Positions 51,633 through 61,211 are shown, counted from the first letter of the stretch. The stretch: 64,000 nt of DNA from Mesorhizobium sp. RMAD-H1 (GCF_014191375.1 NZ_JACHWN010000009.1:186001-250000), one strand, 5' to 3'. Notes: generated by a model not told the origin, from the sequence alone. Numbers and translations: made by a program.

Positions 51633-52894
51633 TGAGCAGGTACCGGCGCCCCCTGCGTGCCATGATGCTTGCGCTTGTTCCCTCGGTGGTCATGGCGCCG
51701 GGCAGCCTTTTCTGCGGGCAGGCGATGGCGGCCACCCAGCTGCCGCGCCTGGAGCCGTATCAGCTCGTGCGCTCGCTGCGGATGCTCCAGGATCAGGTGG
51801 TGGCCGGCAAGCCGGAGGCGCTTGTCATGCTGAACCGGGTACTGGTGCGCATTGCGGAGGATTTGCGGGCAAGCCCGCCCGATGTCTGGTCAAAGACGGA
51901 CAATCTTCATGCGGCGGTCATCTATCTCCTGAATGGCGGCAATCCCGATGTGGTCAAGCCCATTCTTGCTGGCGCTCCGCCTGAAGCCCTGCCGTCCCGT
52001 CTCGTCGCGGGGGCTCTCGCCTATGCCGATGCCAATTCGGTCGAGGTCGTGCAGCAGTTCTCCGATCCGCTCCCGCCTGGCCTGCCGGACGAGCTGGTCG
52101 CGTCGATCTATCTCGTCACCTCTCCCCAGCTGGCGGGGAGCGATCCTGCGGCGGCGTTGCAGCGCCTCGATGCGATCCGTCTTTCCATGCCCGGCTCGCT
52201 GTTCGAAGAGGCTGCGATCCGGCGCGGTCTGAAGATAGCGGCCCGGCTTCATGATGCGGGCAAGGTGAAGGTGCTGGCGCGGAATTATCTCCAGCGCTTT
52301 CCCCGCTCGCCCTATACGCAGGATTTCTTCCTGCAGTTCGTCGATGCGATCCTGCAACTGAAGGACAGGATCGGCAATGACGAGATAGCGGAGCTGGCGC
52401 GGTTCGCGAGGCCCGAGGCGCAGCATGCCTTCTATCTGCGCGTGGCGCGTGGCGCGCTTCTCGACGGGCAGATGGAGCGTGCCAGGTTCGCGGCGGCAAA
52501 CGCGGCCGAGCTGGCGCGCGAACTGCATGTGGACGACACCCAGGCCAGGCTCTATTCGGCAGCGAGCAAGGCCGCTTCGATGCGGGCGCAGGATGCCATC
52601 CGCACATTGTCGGAAATCCCGAAGGAGCGTCTGCACGAGCGCGACAAGCGGCTGCTGGAGGCGGCCGAGGCAATGGCCGGGCGGGTCGTCAGTGAGCCCG
52701 TGCAGCTGCCGGCCGGCCCGGCGTCCCCGTCCAGGGCCGAGGCGCTCCCCGTCTCGACCGGCAGTGAAGCCGGTCCGTCCTGGGCACAGGAACAGGAGCG
52801 CCCTGCGCCTGATACGACGATCCAGGAGACGGTGGACGAGACAAAAAAGAAGCTGGCCGAAATCGACCGGCTCCTGGGAAAGGAGACGCAATGA
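51632..52894 (+). CDS. motC: Periplasmic motility protein MotC
   Basis: A 420-aa exported protein needed for motor function in rhizobia, thought to act on MotB. A signal peptide ends near residue 34 (FCGQAMAATQ). Helical repeats follow (LPRLEPYQLVRSLRMLQDQV; PYTQDFFLQFVDAILQLKDR), and a C-terminal coiled coil (ETVDETKKKLAEIDRLLG). The ATG at 51632 overlaps the motB stop. MotE, its chaperone, is encoded at 44377. Confidence 0.9.
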   Translation: MSRYRRPLRAMMLALVPSVVMAPGSLFCGQAMAATQLPRLEPYQLVRSLRMLQDQVVAGKPEALVMLNRVLVRIAEDLRASPPDVWSKTDNLHAAVIYLLNGGNPDVVKPILAGAPPEALPSRLVAGALAYADANSVEVVQQFSDPLPPGLPDELVASIYLVTSPQLAGSDPAAALQRLDAIRLSMPGSLFEEAAIRRGLKIAARLHDAGKVKVLARNYLQRFPRSPYTQDFFLQFVDAILQLKDRIGNDEIAELARFARPEAQHAFYLRVARGALLDGQMERARFAAANAAELARELHVDDTQARLYSAASKAASMRAQDAIRTLSEIPKERLHERDKRLLEAAEAMAGRVVSEPVQLPAGPASPSRAEALPVSTGSEAGPSWAQEQERPAPDTTIQETVDETKKKLAEIDRLLGKETQ

Positions 52895-54216
52895 CGATCA
52901 ACGATATCCTTCCGCAGATGGCACGCCCTCCCGCACGCCAGGCGCATGCAGAGACGCAGAAATCCAAATCCGCGCTCGCATCGACGGACGAGAATGCTGT
53001 TGAAGGAAAGATAGCAGCGAGCTTCGAAACGCTGGTCAAGGAGATCACGGGCAAGGCGGAGAAGCGAAGCGGCCGGACGGCGGAAGTCGAGGATGCCGAT
53101 ACCGGGCATGCCAAAGACGATACTCCGCCCGACTCCAAAGAGCAGGGACCGGTTTCCGCCATTGCCACCCAGGCAATGCTTGCGTTCGGTCCTTTTCGCG
53201 TCAGCCACGCCGAGGCGGCGGTTGCGTCCGGAGATGCGGCGGGTGCGTTGGTTGAAGATGCCCGGAACTCCGGAAAGCGGGAAGCACCGCTTCCGGACAT
53301 GGATGAAGAGATACGGCTCGGCGAAAGCGCCGACACACAGGCACAGAAGGCAAAGGCCGAGGGGGAGACGGGGAAGAACGCCGACATGACGGGGCATTCT
53401 CCCGAGGGCCGGCCTGCGGCCGATCGCCCGGTGCCGGATCCGTCGTCGAGGCCGAATAATGAAGACAAAACGTCCGTTGCGACTGACGCCAAGCCTCCGA
53501 TGGCTCCATCGGCAGGTGGCGACGGAACGCGCGGGGAAGCCGGCGATAAGGACGTCAAGCCTGCCGCCCCGCGGCCGGATGCGGGCGCGGCGACACAAGG
53601 GCGCGGCAGCGAGGCTCCCGATAGCGGGATATTGCAGCAGGCCACGCAGGGCCGCACCAGCGGCGCCGGCAATCCGCCCGGCCCGGCGGATGCGGCAGCC
53701 AATCCGTCAAGGCCGGCCATGCGTATCGCCGATGTCGAAATCGTGTCTGAGCGCAGCTATGGCGCGACGAAGACACTCAATATCCGGCTGCAGCCCGTCG
53801 ATCTGGGGACGGTGACCGCGCGGCTGCGGCTCGTTCCCGACGGCATGCAGGTGGAACTGGTGGCCGACAGGCGCGATACGGCGGAGCGGCTTGCCGCCGA
53901 TCGCGACATGCTCAGCACAGCGCTGCGGACGGCGGGATTCGACGACAAGGCCGTCCTCTCCATCACGGTGACGGAACGCGGGCAATCCTCAATGGCGAAT
54001 ATGTCGGGCAATCAGGCGGGGCAGCAGAATTTCGCCGCGCAGGATCAATCCGCCGGACGCCATGGAGCGCATTCGCAGGCCAACATGCAGGGAGAGGGGA
54101 ATGGCAATCGGGATCAGCGCGGAGGCTGGGGCGCGGACGAGCCGGTGGGGGGCACACCGTCTTCGACCGGCGATGCGCGTGACGGCCGCCCTCTGTCTCG
54201 CGGTCTTGTCGTCTAG
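52891..54216 (+). CDS. fliK: Flagellar hook-length control protein FliK (MotD)
   Basis: FliK acts as the molecular ruler that stops hook growth. Most of the 441 aa are Gly/Ala/Pro/Asp-rich and disordered. The C-terminal hook-length domain (about 280-360) has LNIRLQPVDLGTVTARLRL and the following LRTAGFDDKAVLSITV. In Rhizobiales this gene is historically called motD. It overlaps motC by 4 bp and the next gene by 44 bp. Confidence 0.9.
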   Translation: MTINDILPQMARPPARQAHAETQKSKSALASTDENAVEGKIAASFETLVKEITGKAEKRSGRTAEVEDADTGHAKDDTPPDSKEQGPVSAIATQAMLAFGPFRVSHAEAAVASGDAAGALVEDARNSGKREAPLPDMDEEIRLGESADTQAQKAKAEGETGKNADMTGHSPEGRPAADRPVPDPSSRPNNEDKTSVATDAKPPMAPSAGGDGTRGEAGDKDVKPAAPRPDAGAATQGRGSEAPDSGILQQATQGRTSGAGNPPGPADAAANPSRPAMRIADVEIVSERSYGATKTLNIRLQPVDLGTVTARLRLVPDGMQVELVADRRDTAERLAADRDMLSTALRTAGFDDKAVLSITVTERGQSSMANMSGNQAGQQNFAAQDQSAGRHGAHSQANMQGEGNGNRDQRGGWGADEPVGGTPSSTGDARDGRPLSRGLVV

Positions 54217-54742
54217 CGCCCTTGCGCTCGGTTCAGTGCCGGCGCGGGCGGAAAATGTCTGCGAGCGGGAGATGCACAGGGCCGCCGCCAGATACGGGGT
54301 TCCGATCGGCATCCTCTATGCGGTCGGCCTGACGGAGACGGGGCGGAAGAACTCGCTGCAGCCCTATGCCATGAACATCGAAGGCAAGGCGGAGTTCTAT
54401 CCGACGGCCTCAGCGGCCCTCTCGCGCTTCGAGCAGGTGAGGCGTGGAGGCGCCAAGCTGATCGATCTCGGCTGCATGCAGATCAACTATTATTTTCATG
54501 GAGAGGCGTTCTCCTCGGTTGCAGAGATGCTGATGCCGAGCGCCAATGTCGACTATGCCGCGCGCTTCCTGAAGCAGCTCCGCGCCCGCGAGGGCAACTG
54601 GACCCTCGCCGTCGCCCGTTATCACGCCGGGCCCAACAACGATCCGGCCCAGAAGAGATATGTCTGCCGGGTCATGCAAAACATGGTGGCGACGGGCTTT
54701 GGAAACTGGACTCCCCAGGCCCGGAACTTCTGTCAGGCCTAG
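54173..54742 (+). CDS. Periplasmic lytic transglycosylase (flagellar operon)
   Basis: A 189-aa exported SLT-type enzyme that cuts peptidoglycan glycan strands, probably to let the rod pass. The signal peptide (MRVTAALCLAVLSSSALALG) begins at the ATG at 54173, 44 bp inside fliK. The catalytic Glu lies in VGLTETGRKN, with GCMQINYYFHG and VARYHAGPNN also conserved. It corresponds in position to the orf38-type transglycosylase of rhizobial flagellar clusters. Enteric flagella use FlgJ for this; no flgJ was seen here. Confidence 0.88.
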   Translation: MRVTAALCLAVLSSSALALGSVPARAENVCEREMHRAAARYGVPIGILYAVGLTETGRKNSLQPYAMNIEGKAEFYPTASAALSRFEQVRRGGAKLIDLGCMQINYYFHGEAFSSVAEMLMPSANVDYAARFLKQLRAREGNWTLAVARYHAGPNNDPAQKRYVCRVMQNMVATGFGNWTPQARNFCQA

Positions 54743-54978
54743 CCTGGTAACATATTGTTATGAATCGTGAAAACCGGTGTCCGTTAAAGTTTTATAAAGC
54801 TTTGCGCCCCTATTGATGCGATAGCCGAAGAGCCCTGCTTTTTCTTCTGTCTGTTATTTCGAATATTCTAATACATATCCTCATTAGTTGCTCCCAATAA
54901 ATTGGGATTGCTGCCGAGTCATCGCGCCAGTTAGTTGTTGCTCCCAAGGGGTAACATACTGATTCGGAAGGCGGGCCG
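54743..54978 (+). promoter_or_regulatory. Complex control region upstream of ftcR
   Basis: AT-rich for this window and dense in elements. It holds TAACA-TAT-TGTTA (54748-54760); a CtrA-like TTAA-N7-TAAA (54784-54798); TCGAATATTC (54859-54868), shared with the vjbR upstream region; GTTGCTCCCAA at 54887-54897 and again at 54937-54947; and CCCAAT-AA-ATTGGG (54893-54906). Several regulators appear to meet here. No tandem flagellar box is present. Confidence 0.6.
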
Positions 54979-55662
54979 ATGATCGTGGTTGTGGACGAGC
55001 GCAATCTAGTTACGAGTGGGTATTCTGCCTGGTTCGGGCGGGAAGGAATTTCAACGACGGGCTTCTCTCCGACCGATTTCGGCGATTGGGTCGATACGGT
55101 TCCGCAGAGCGATATTCTTGCGGTTGAAGCTTTTCTGATTGGCGAATGCGCCAATCGCAATCATCTTCCTATCAAGATCCGTGAACGGTGCTCGGCTCCG
55201 GTCATCGCCGTCAGCGAGACCCAGTCGCTGGAGCGCACGCTGGAGCTGTTCCAGTCGGGGGTCGACGATGTGGTCCGCAAGCCGGTCCATGTCCGCGAGA
55301 TCCTGGCGCGTATCAATGCCATCCGCCGGCGTGCGGGCGCGGATGGCTCAAGCGCCCAGGCGGGAACCCAGGTCGGTCCGATCCGGGTCTTCTCGGACGG
55401 GCGCGATCCGCAGATCAATGGGGTGGAATTCCTGCTGCCGCGTCGCGAGCGGCGCATCCTCGAATATCTCATCGCCAATCGCGGGCGCCGGCTGAACAAG
55501 ACGCAGATCTTCAATGCGATCTACGGCATCTTCGACGCGGAAGTCGAGGAGAACGTGGTGGAAAGCCACATCAGCAAGCTGCGCAAGAAACTGCGGGAAG
55601 CGTTGGGATACGATCCCATCGATTCAAAGCGCTTCCTCGGCTACTGCATCAATATCGAGTAG
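54979..55662 (+). CDS. ftcR: OmpR-type flagellar master regulator FtcR (Rem)
   Basis: The 227-aa protein has a degenerate receiver domain (1-115) and a winged-helix DNA-binding domain (about 130-225; [35 protein letters not shown]). The receiver starts [20 protein letters not shown] and lacks the usual Asp at the phosphorylation position, so activity may be controlled by amount rather than phosphorylation. The sequence closely matches Brucella FtcR and is the counterpart of Rem, which activates structural flagellar operons. It is a single-gene unit. Confidence 0.92.
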   Translation: MIVVVDERNLVTSGYSAWFGREGISTTGFSPTDFGDWVDTVPQSDILAVEAFLIGECANRNHLPIKIRERCSAPVIAVSETQSLERTLELFQSGVDDVVRKPVHVREILARINAIRRRAGADGSSAQAGTQVGPIRVFSDGRDPQINGVEFLLPRRERRILEYLIANRGRRLNKTQIFNAIYGIFDAEVEENVVESHISKLRKKLREALGYDPIDSKRFLGYCINIE

Positions 55663-55737
55663 TCGTCCTCCGGCCGGCTGCATATCGGCCGGTCCAAACT
55701 GCTTTCCCAAAAAATGAGTGCTCCCGGAGCGACAGGT

Positions 55738-55759
55738 TCACGCAAGCGTCGTGAGCTAG
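55738..55759 (+). promoter_or_regulatory. Flagellar operon box, flgE copy
   Basis: TCACGCAAGCG is followed directly by TCGTGAGCTAG, ending 35 bp before flgE. Each half differs at only two or three positions from the flhA box. Confidence 0.66.
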
Positions 55760-55794
55760 TCTCGATTCCGGAATCCTCATATCAGGAGATGGAA

Positions 55795-57045
55795 ATGAGC
55801 CTTTATGGGATGATGCGTACCGGCGTTTCGGGCATGAACGCCCAAGTCAACCGTTTGTCGGCCGTCGCTGAAAACATCGCCAATGCCAGTACCGTCGGCT
55901 ACAAGCGCGCCAGCACACAGTTCGCCTCGCTCGTACTGCCCAGCTCCGACGGGCAGTACAATTCGGGAAGCGTCAAGACCGATGTGCGTTACGGGATTTC
56001 CGACCAGGGCGGCATCCGCTCCACGGCATCGTCGACGGATCTGGCCATTGACGGAAACGGTTTCTTCGTCGTCAGCAATGCGGACGGCACGCCTTACCTG
56101 ACCCGCGCAGGCTCCTTCGTGAAGGATGCCGAGGGCAATCTCGTCAACACAGCCGGCTACTATCTCATGGGCTACCCTGTCGTCGACGGCCAGGTGAACA
56201 GTGTCGCCAACGGCTTTCAGGGCCTCGAAAAAATCAACATAGAGCAGATGGATCTGATCGCTGAGCCCAGCCGGACCGGCACGTTCACAGTCAATCTGCC
56301 GGCAAATGCCGAAACCGCCGGCACGCCGCTGCCCACGGACAATGCTGCGGATTCGAAATATACCGCCAAGACCTCGCTTGTTTCCTACGACAATCTCGGC
56401 AATCCCGTTGTCCTCGACGTCTATTTCAGCAAGACCGCCGATAATGAGTGGCAGGTCGCGGTCTATGATGCCGCGGGGCGGGCGGCTAATGGCGGCTTCC
56501 CCTATGCGTCCGGTCCGCTGACGAGCTCCACCATGACGTTCGACGCAACGACGGGCAAGCTCACATCGGACGGCAATCTGGAGATCGACATTCCGGGCGG
56601 CCAGACGCTCGATCTCGATCTCTCGGCAACCAAGCAGCTTGCAGGGGACTATACCGTCTACAAGGCGATAATCGACGGCCGGTCGCCGAGCGCGATCGAA
56701 AGCGTCGACATCGGCGCCGACGGCTCGGTGGTCGCCCGTTACGAGAATGGCACCCAGCGCGAAATCTACCGCATCGCGCTCGGCAATGTGGCCAGCCCTG
56801 ACCAGATGAAGGTCATAAGCGGCAATGTTTTCGCGCCGACCGGCGAATCCGGCGACGTCCAGCTCGGTTTTCCGAAAAGCGGCGGCCTGGGCAGCATTTC
56901 TTCAGGCGCATTGGAGGAATCCAATGCCGATATCGCCGAAGAGCTCACCGAAATGATCGAAGCACAGCGCAGCTACACCGCCAATTCCAAAGCCTTCCAG
57001 ACAGGCGCGGATTTGATGGACGTGCTGGTCAACCTGAAAAGATAG
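55795..57045 (+). CDS. flgE: Flagellar hook protein FlgE
   Basis: Hook subunit, 416 aa. N-terminal GVSGMNAQVNRLSAVAENIA and C-terminal SNADIAEELTEMIEAQRSYT are the conserved axial ends; the middle is variable. The start at 55795 follows AGGAG; the frame open to 55714 would include the promoter box. First gene of a seven-gene operon. Confidence 0.95.
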   Translation: MSLYGMMRTGVSGMNAQVNRLSAVAENIANASTVGYKRASTQFASLVLPSSDGQYNSGSVKTDVRYGISDQGGIRSTASSTDLAIDGNGFFVVSNADGTPYLTRAGSFVKDAEGNLVNTAGYYLMGYPVVDGQVNSVANGFQGLEKINIEQMDLIAEPSRTGTFTVNLPANAETAGTPLPTDNAADSKYTAKTSLVSYDNLGNPVVLDVYFSKTADNEWQVAVYDAAGRAANGGFPYASGPLTSSTMTFDATTGKLTSDGNLEIDIPGGQTLDLDLSATKQLAGDYTVYKAIIDGRSPSAIESVDIGADGSVVARYENGTQREIYRIALGNVASPDQMKVISGNVFAPTGESGDVQLGFPKSGGLGSISSGALEESNADIAEELTEMIEAQRSYTANSKAFQTGADLMDVLVNLKR

Positions 57046-57076
57046 CCCTTCCGATGGGGGCGGGATTGGATAGAGG

Positions 57077-58549
57077 ATGTCACTAAGTTCTGCATTGCTT
57101 ACGGCTCAGAGTTCACTCAGCGCTACGTCGAAGCAGACGGCGCTGGTATCGCGGAACATAGCCGGCGCAAGCGATCCAAACTATGTCAAGCGCACGGGAT
57201 CGCTGGTTTCAGGACCCTATGGCTCGGTCTATGTGAACATCGGCCGTTCGGCTGATGAGGCGCTGCTGACACGCTACATCCAGGCCAACAGCCAGAACGC
57301 ATCGTCGAGCACGCTCGCCGCGGGTCTCGATCGCCTATCCTCGCTCTATTCGGCGGATGATTATTCAGGCTCGCCCGCGGCCCTCATCGGCGATCTGCGG
57401 GATGCGCTGCAGGCCTACGCCACCCAGCCAAGCCAGAGCACGTCGGCTGGCGACGCCGTCATCGACAAGGCCGTGGCGCTCGCCAATGCGCTCAACGAGG
57501 GCACGTCCCAGATCCAGAAGCTGCGGGCCGATGCGGATGCCGACATCGCCACTTCGGTCGACAGCATCAACGAGCTGCTGGCGAAATTCGAAGAGGTCAA
57601 CAGCAGCATCGTCAACGGCACGCGGTCGGGCGCCGACGTCTCGGATTTTCTCGACCAGCGCGATTCGATCCTGAAACAGCTTTCGGGCGAGATCGGCATC
57701 ACCACCATGACGCGGGCCGACAACGACATGGTGATCTTCGCCGAAACCGGCGTGACGCTGTTCGAAAAAACCGCGCGCAAGGTGAGTTTCGAGCCGACGA
57801 CGGCCTTTGCGCCGGGCACCAGCGGCAACAATGTCTATGTGGATGGCGTGCCGCTCTCGCACGGCACCTTCGAACAGCCCTACGGGACCGGACGGCTGAG
57901 TGGTCTGCTGCAATTGCGCGACCAGATCGCGCCGGATTATCAGAGCCAGCTCGACGAGATCGCCAGGGGCCTCGTCACCCTGTTCTCGGAAACGGACCAG
58001 ACATCCTCCGGCCTGCCGTCGATCACCGGCTTGTTCAGCTATTCCGGTTCGCCTGATGTACCGGCGGATGGAACGCTCGTACCCGGCATAGCGGGGACGA
58101 TTCGGGTTCCTTCCGCCTATATCCGTTCCGAAGGCGGCAGTGCGGAGCGGCTGCGTGACGGGGGCGGGCCGGACAACAATCCGGCCTATGTTTACAACAC
58201 GGAAAACGCCGCAGGCTTCTCGGCCCGCCTGCAGCAGCTGATCGGGCTCGTTTCCGAGCCGCGCGCCTTCGACCCTGCAGCCGGCGCGGGAGTGAACTTG
58301 AACATCATAGACTACAGCACGGCTTCGGCCGGCTGGCTCGAAGGCAAGCGCAAGGCAGCTGCGGATAACAGCGCTTATAATTCGACCGTTTCGTCGCGCG
58401 CGGAGCAGGCGCTTTCCAACGCCACCGGCGTCGACATCAACGAGGAGATGGCCCTTCTTCTCGAACTCGAACAATCTTTTCAGGCATCGAGCCGGGTCCT
58501 GACGACCATCGGATCGATGCTCGACGATCTCCTCAATGCGGTGAGGTAA
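57077..58549 (+). CDS. flgK: Flagellar hook-filament junction protein FlgK
   Basis: HAP1, which joins hook to filament. 490 aa. The N-terminal axial motif is SSALLTAQSSLSATSKQTAL, and the C-terminal is VDINEEMALLLELEQSFQAS, then SRVLTTIGSMLDDLLNAVR. flgL starts 3 bp after its stop. Confidence 0.94.
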   Translation: MSLSSALLTAQSSLSATSKQTALVSRNIAGASDPNYVKRTGSLVSGPYGSVYVNIGRSADEALLTRYIQANSQNASSSTLAAGLDRLSSLYSADDYSGSPAALIGDLRDALQAYATQPSQSTSAGDAVIDKAVALANALNEGTSQIQKLRADADADIATSVDSINELLAKFEEVNSSIVNGTRSGADVSDFLDQRDSILKQLSGEIGITTMTRADNDMVIFAETGVTLFEKTARKVSFEPTTAFAPGTSGNNVYVDGVPLSHGTFEQPYGTGRLSGLLQLRDQIAPDYQSQLDEIARGLVTLFSETDQTSSGLPSITGLFSYSGSPDVPADGTLVPGIAGTIRVPSAYIRSEGGSAERLRDGGGPDNNPAYVYNTENAAGFSARLQQLIGLVSEPRAFDPAAGAGVNLNIIDYSTASAGWLEGKRKAAADNSAYNSTVSSRAEQALSNATGVDINEEMALLLELEQSFQASSRVLTTIGSMLDDLLNAVR

Positions 58550-58552
58550 GCC

Positions 58553-59602
58553 ATGAAAGCCCAGTCCGTTTCGTCCTACGCCCTTTCCAACGCCTTGCGT
58601 TCGGTCGTCTCCAAGGCGCAGACGGAATTGCTGAAAGCGCAGCAGGAAGCGACCACAGGCACCGTTTTCGACGTGGGCCTGGCGCTCGGCGCCCGTTCCG
58701 GCCAGACGATATCGCTGCGCAAGGAATACGATCGGCTGACCTCGCTCACCGAGATGAACAACCTGATCTCCGAGCGGATGAAGACCTCGCAGACGGCGAT
58801 CGAAAACGTCGTTGACGGGGCGCAGGATTTTCTGGTGAACCTGACGGGGGCAACCTCGGCCGAGGGAGGAAAGATCACGATCGTCGAGAGCGCCAAGTCG
58901 GCACTCCAGACGACTACCGGTCTTCTCAACAGCACTTACGCGGGCGAATATATCTTTGCCGGTGTGAACACCGACGTCCGGCCGGTCGGCGATTATTACG
59001 CCGACGACAGCGCGGCCCGAACGGCGATCAGGACTGCGTTCGAAACCCATTTCGGATTTGCGATGGACGATCCGCAGGTGGCCGATATTTCCGCCGCCGA
59101 GATGGAAACGTTTCTCGACACGGCGTTCGCCGACGAATTCAACGAGACGAACTGGAGCAGCAACTGGTCCTCTGCCTCGAATACGGTGATCAAGAGCCGC
59201 ATCGCGCCGACAGAACTGGCCGAGACATCGGTCAGCGCCAATGCGGAAGGTTTCCGCAAGACGATGATGAGCTACACCATGATCGCAGAACTCGGCGGTA
59301 TCGGCCTCAATGACAACGCCTTTTCCGCCTTGATCGACAAGGCCCTCGCCACGACGACCGAGGCGATCGGGTTGGTTTCCCAGTCGCAATCGACGCTCGG
59401 CATTGCGCAGGCGCGTACCACCGGTGCCAACACGCGCATCGCGGCCCAGCTCAATATTCTCAACACCTCGGTCCGCGATCTCGAAGCCGTCGACCCCTAT
59501 GAGGCGGCGACGCGCGTCAGCGCGCTGACGTCGCAGATCGAGACCTCCTATGCGATGACGGTCAGGCTCATGGGGATGAGTCTGCTCAACTACTTGAAGT
59601 AA
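58553..59602 (+). CDS. flgL: Flagellar hook-filament junction protein FlgL
   Basis: HAP3, 349 aa, flagellin-like at both ends (YALSNALRSVVSKAQTELLK; AATRVSALTSQIETSYAMTV). A 73-bp gap to flaF follows and contains TTAAC and TTTAAG motifs that might be a separate promoter. Confidence 0.93.
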   Translation: MKAQSVSSYALSNALRSVVSKAQTELLKAQQEATTGTVFDVGLALGARSGQTISLRKEYDRLTSLTEMNNLISERMKTSQTAIENVVDGAQDFLVNLTGATSAEGGKITIVESAKSALQTTTGLLNSTYAGEYIFAGVNTDVRPVGDYYADDSAARTAIRTAFETHFGFAMDDPQVADISAAEMETFLDTAFADEFNETNWSSNWSSASNTVIKSRIAPTELAETSVSANAEGFRKTMMSYTMIAELGGIGLNDNAFSALIDKALATTTEAIGLVSQSQSTLGIAQARTTGANTRIAAQLNILNTSVRDLEAVDPYEAATRVSALTSQIETSYAMTVRLMGMSLLNYLK

Positions 59603-59675
59603 ATTCCGGAAGTAATACTCAAGGAACTTAACGCGAATCTTTAAGTATTGTTTTCCTGCAATACCCGGAGAAGAA

Positions 59676-60020
59676 ATGTATCAACTGCGCTATGAAGATG
59701 TGATGAACGAAGATGCAGCGAGCGCCAAGGAGCGCGAGCGTCTGCTCTTCGATCGTTCCATCGAAATGCTTAAAGCTGCCCGCGAGCACGGCGCATCTTC
59801 ACGGGCAGGCATCGACGCCGGCTATTTCGCTCTGCGGCTATGGACGACGCTGATCACGGATCTGGGCAGCGAAGAAAACGTGCTGCCGAAAGAGCTCAAG
59901 GCGGCCATCATCTCCATCGGCCTCTTCATCCTCAAGGAACTGGAACGGATCAGGCAGGGCGAATCCGACGATTACGATTCCATCATCGATATCACCCGAA
60001 CAATCAGGGATAGTCTTTGA
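59676..60020 (+). CDS. flaF: Flagellin synthesis regulator FlaF
   Basis: A 114-aa cytoplasmic protein of the FlaF family ([40 protein letters not shown]). In alphaproteobacteria FlaF is required for flagellin secretion or synthesis and works opposite FlbT. GGAGAAG precedes the ATG. flbT begins 1 bp after the stop. Confidence 0.93.
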   Translation: MYQLRYEDVMNEDAASAKERERLLFDRSIEMLKAAREHGASSRAGIDAGYFALRLWTTLITDLGSEENVLPKELKAAIISIGLFILKELERIRQGESDDYDSIIDITRTIRDSL

Positions 60021-60021
60021 G

Positions 60022-60492
60022 ATGGCAAAAGAGAAGGCACCGGCATCCGGGAATATCATGCGCCTCTCGCTGCGGGCGGGCGAGAAAATCTATATCAACG
60101 GCGCGGTGCTGCGCGCCGACCGCAAGGTTTCGCTCGAACTTCTGAATGACGCGACCTTCCTCCTGGAGAATCATGTCCTCCAGCCCGAGCAGACGACGAC
60201 ACCGCTGCGCCAACTCTATTTCACGGCTCAGATCATGCTCATCAATCCGGCGATCGCGGCGCAGGCGCGGGAAACCTTCAAAGCGATGCTGAAGGCGATG
60301 CTGAACACGTTTGAAGATGCGGAGGTCCTTAAAGGGCTGAAGCTTACCGATGAGCTCGTGCATCAGGGCCGGGTGTTCGAAGCACTGAAGACGCTGCGCG
60401 GACTTTATCCCATCGAGGCGCGGATCATGGGCGGGGACGAAGCCCACCGTGAGTCCAAATTTCTGACCCAGGCTTCGGAGGCCGTGGCATGA
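60022..60492 (+). CDS. flbT: Flagellin translation regulator FlbT
   Basis: The 156-aa protein has the FlbT core [20 protein letters not shown] followed by [20 protein letters not shown]. FlbT binds the flagellin mRNA leader; it represses flagellin in Caulobacter and acts positively in Brucella. The likely target is the 47055-47114 leader. It overlaps flgD by 4 bp. Confidence 0.94.
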   Translation: MAKEKAPASGNIMRLSLRAGEKIYINGAVLRADRKVSLELLNDATFLLENHVLQPEQTTTPLRQLYFTAQIMLINPAIAAQARETFKAMLKAMLNTFEDAEVLKGLKLTDELVHQGRVFEALKTLRGLYPIEARIMGGDEAHRESKFLTQASEAVA

Positions 60493-60920
60493 CGACGACA
60501 CCCAGCGTTTTCAATCCCACCACCAACACCAATGCGACGACCAACACCAGCACGTCGGCATCCAGCAGCAACACGGCTGCAGCGGCGGCGACGGCGGATT
60601 ACCAGTCCTTCCTGAAGCTTCTTGTCGCGCAGATGAAGAACCAGGACCCGACGCAGCCGATGGATTCCACGCAATATGTCACGCAGCTCGCGACATTCTC
60701 GAATGTCGAACAGGCGGTGCAGATGAACAGCAAGCTCGATCAGCTTCTAGGCAGCTTCTCGCTTTCGCAAGCCGACGGCCTGATCGGGCGCACCGTCACG
60801 AGCGCCGACGGGAAGATCAGCGGCGAAGTGAAATCCGTCCGTATCCTGCAGGACGGCATGGTCGCGAAACTCGCCGACGGCACCGAACTGCCGATCACGA
60901 CAGGCGTCACGATAAGCTGA
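60489..60920 (+). CDS. flgD: Flagellar hook capping protein FlgD
   Basis: A short FlgD (143 aa) with the conserved N-terminal core [20 protein letters not shown], then [20 protein letters not shown]. It has only the beginning of the C-terminal tudor-like domain, as usual in rhizobia. The Asn/Thr/Ser-rich start (residues 5-35) is low complexity. Confidence 0.93.
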   Translation: MTTTPSVFNPTTNTNATTNTSTSASSSNTAAAAATADYQSFLKLLVAQMKNQDPTQPMDSTQYVTQLATFSNVEQAVQMNSKLDQLLGSFSLSQADGLIGRTVTSADGKISGEVKSVRILQDGMVAKLADGTELPITTGVTIS

Positions 60921-60944
60921 GCCGGCACAGCAAAGGGCGGGGCG

Positions 60945-61211
60945 ATGAACGAAGCGGATGCGCTCGACATCATCAATTCGGCAATCTGGACGGTTCTCGC
61001 CGCCAGCGGCCCCGCCGTGCTGGCCGCCATGATCGCCGGCATCGGCATCGCGCTATTCCAGGCGCTGACGCAGGTGCAGGAAATCACACTCACCTTCGTT
61101 CCGAAGATCGTCGTGATCTTCGTGGTGCTGGCCTTTACCGCGCCATTTGTCGGCGCGCAGATCAATGCGCTGACGCTTCTTACCTATTCGCGCATCGAAA
61201 AAGGTTTTTAA
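60945..61211 (+). CDS. fliQ: Flagellar export gate protein FliQ
   Basis: An 88-aa protein with two membrane helices (GPAVLAAMIAGIGIALFQAL; KIVVIFVVLAFTAPFVGAQI) and the conserved TQVQEITLTFVPKI between them. It packs around FliP in the export gate. Last gene of the flgE operon. Confidence 0.95.
   Translation: MNEADALDIINSAIWTVLAASGPAVLAAMIAGIGIALFQALTQVQEITLTFVPKIVVIFVVLAFTAPFVGAQINALTLLTYSRIEKGF

Noticed and set aside
57365-59389. 674-codon leftward frame opposite flgK and flgL
   Set aside because: It spans two well-identified flagellar genes and their junction, has Arg/Gly/Asp-rich low-quality composition and no ribosome site or family.
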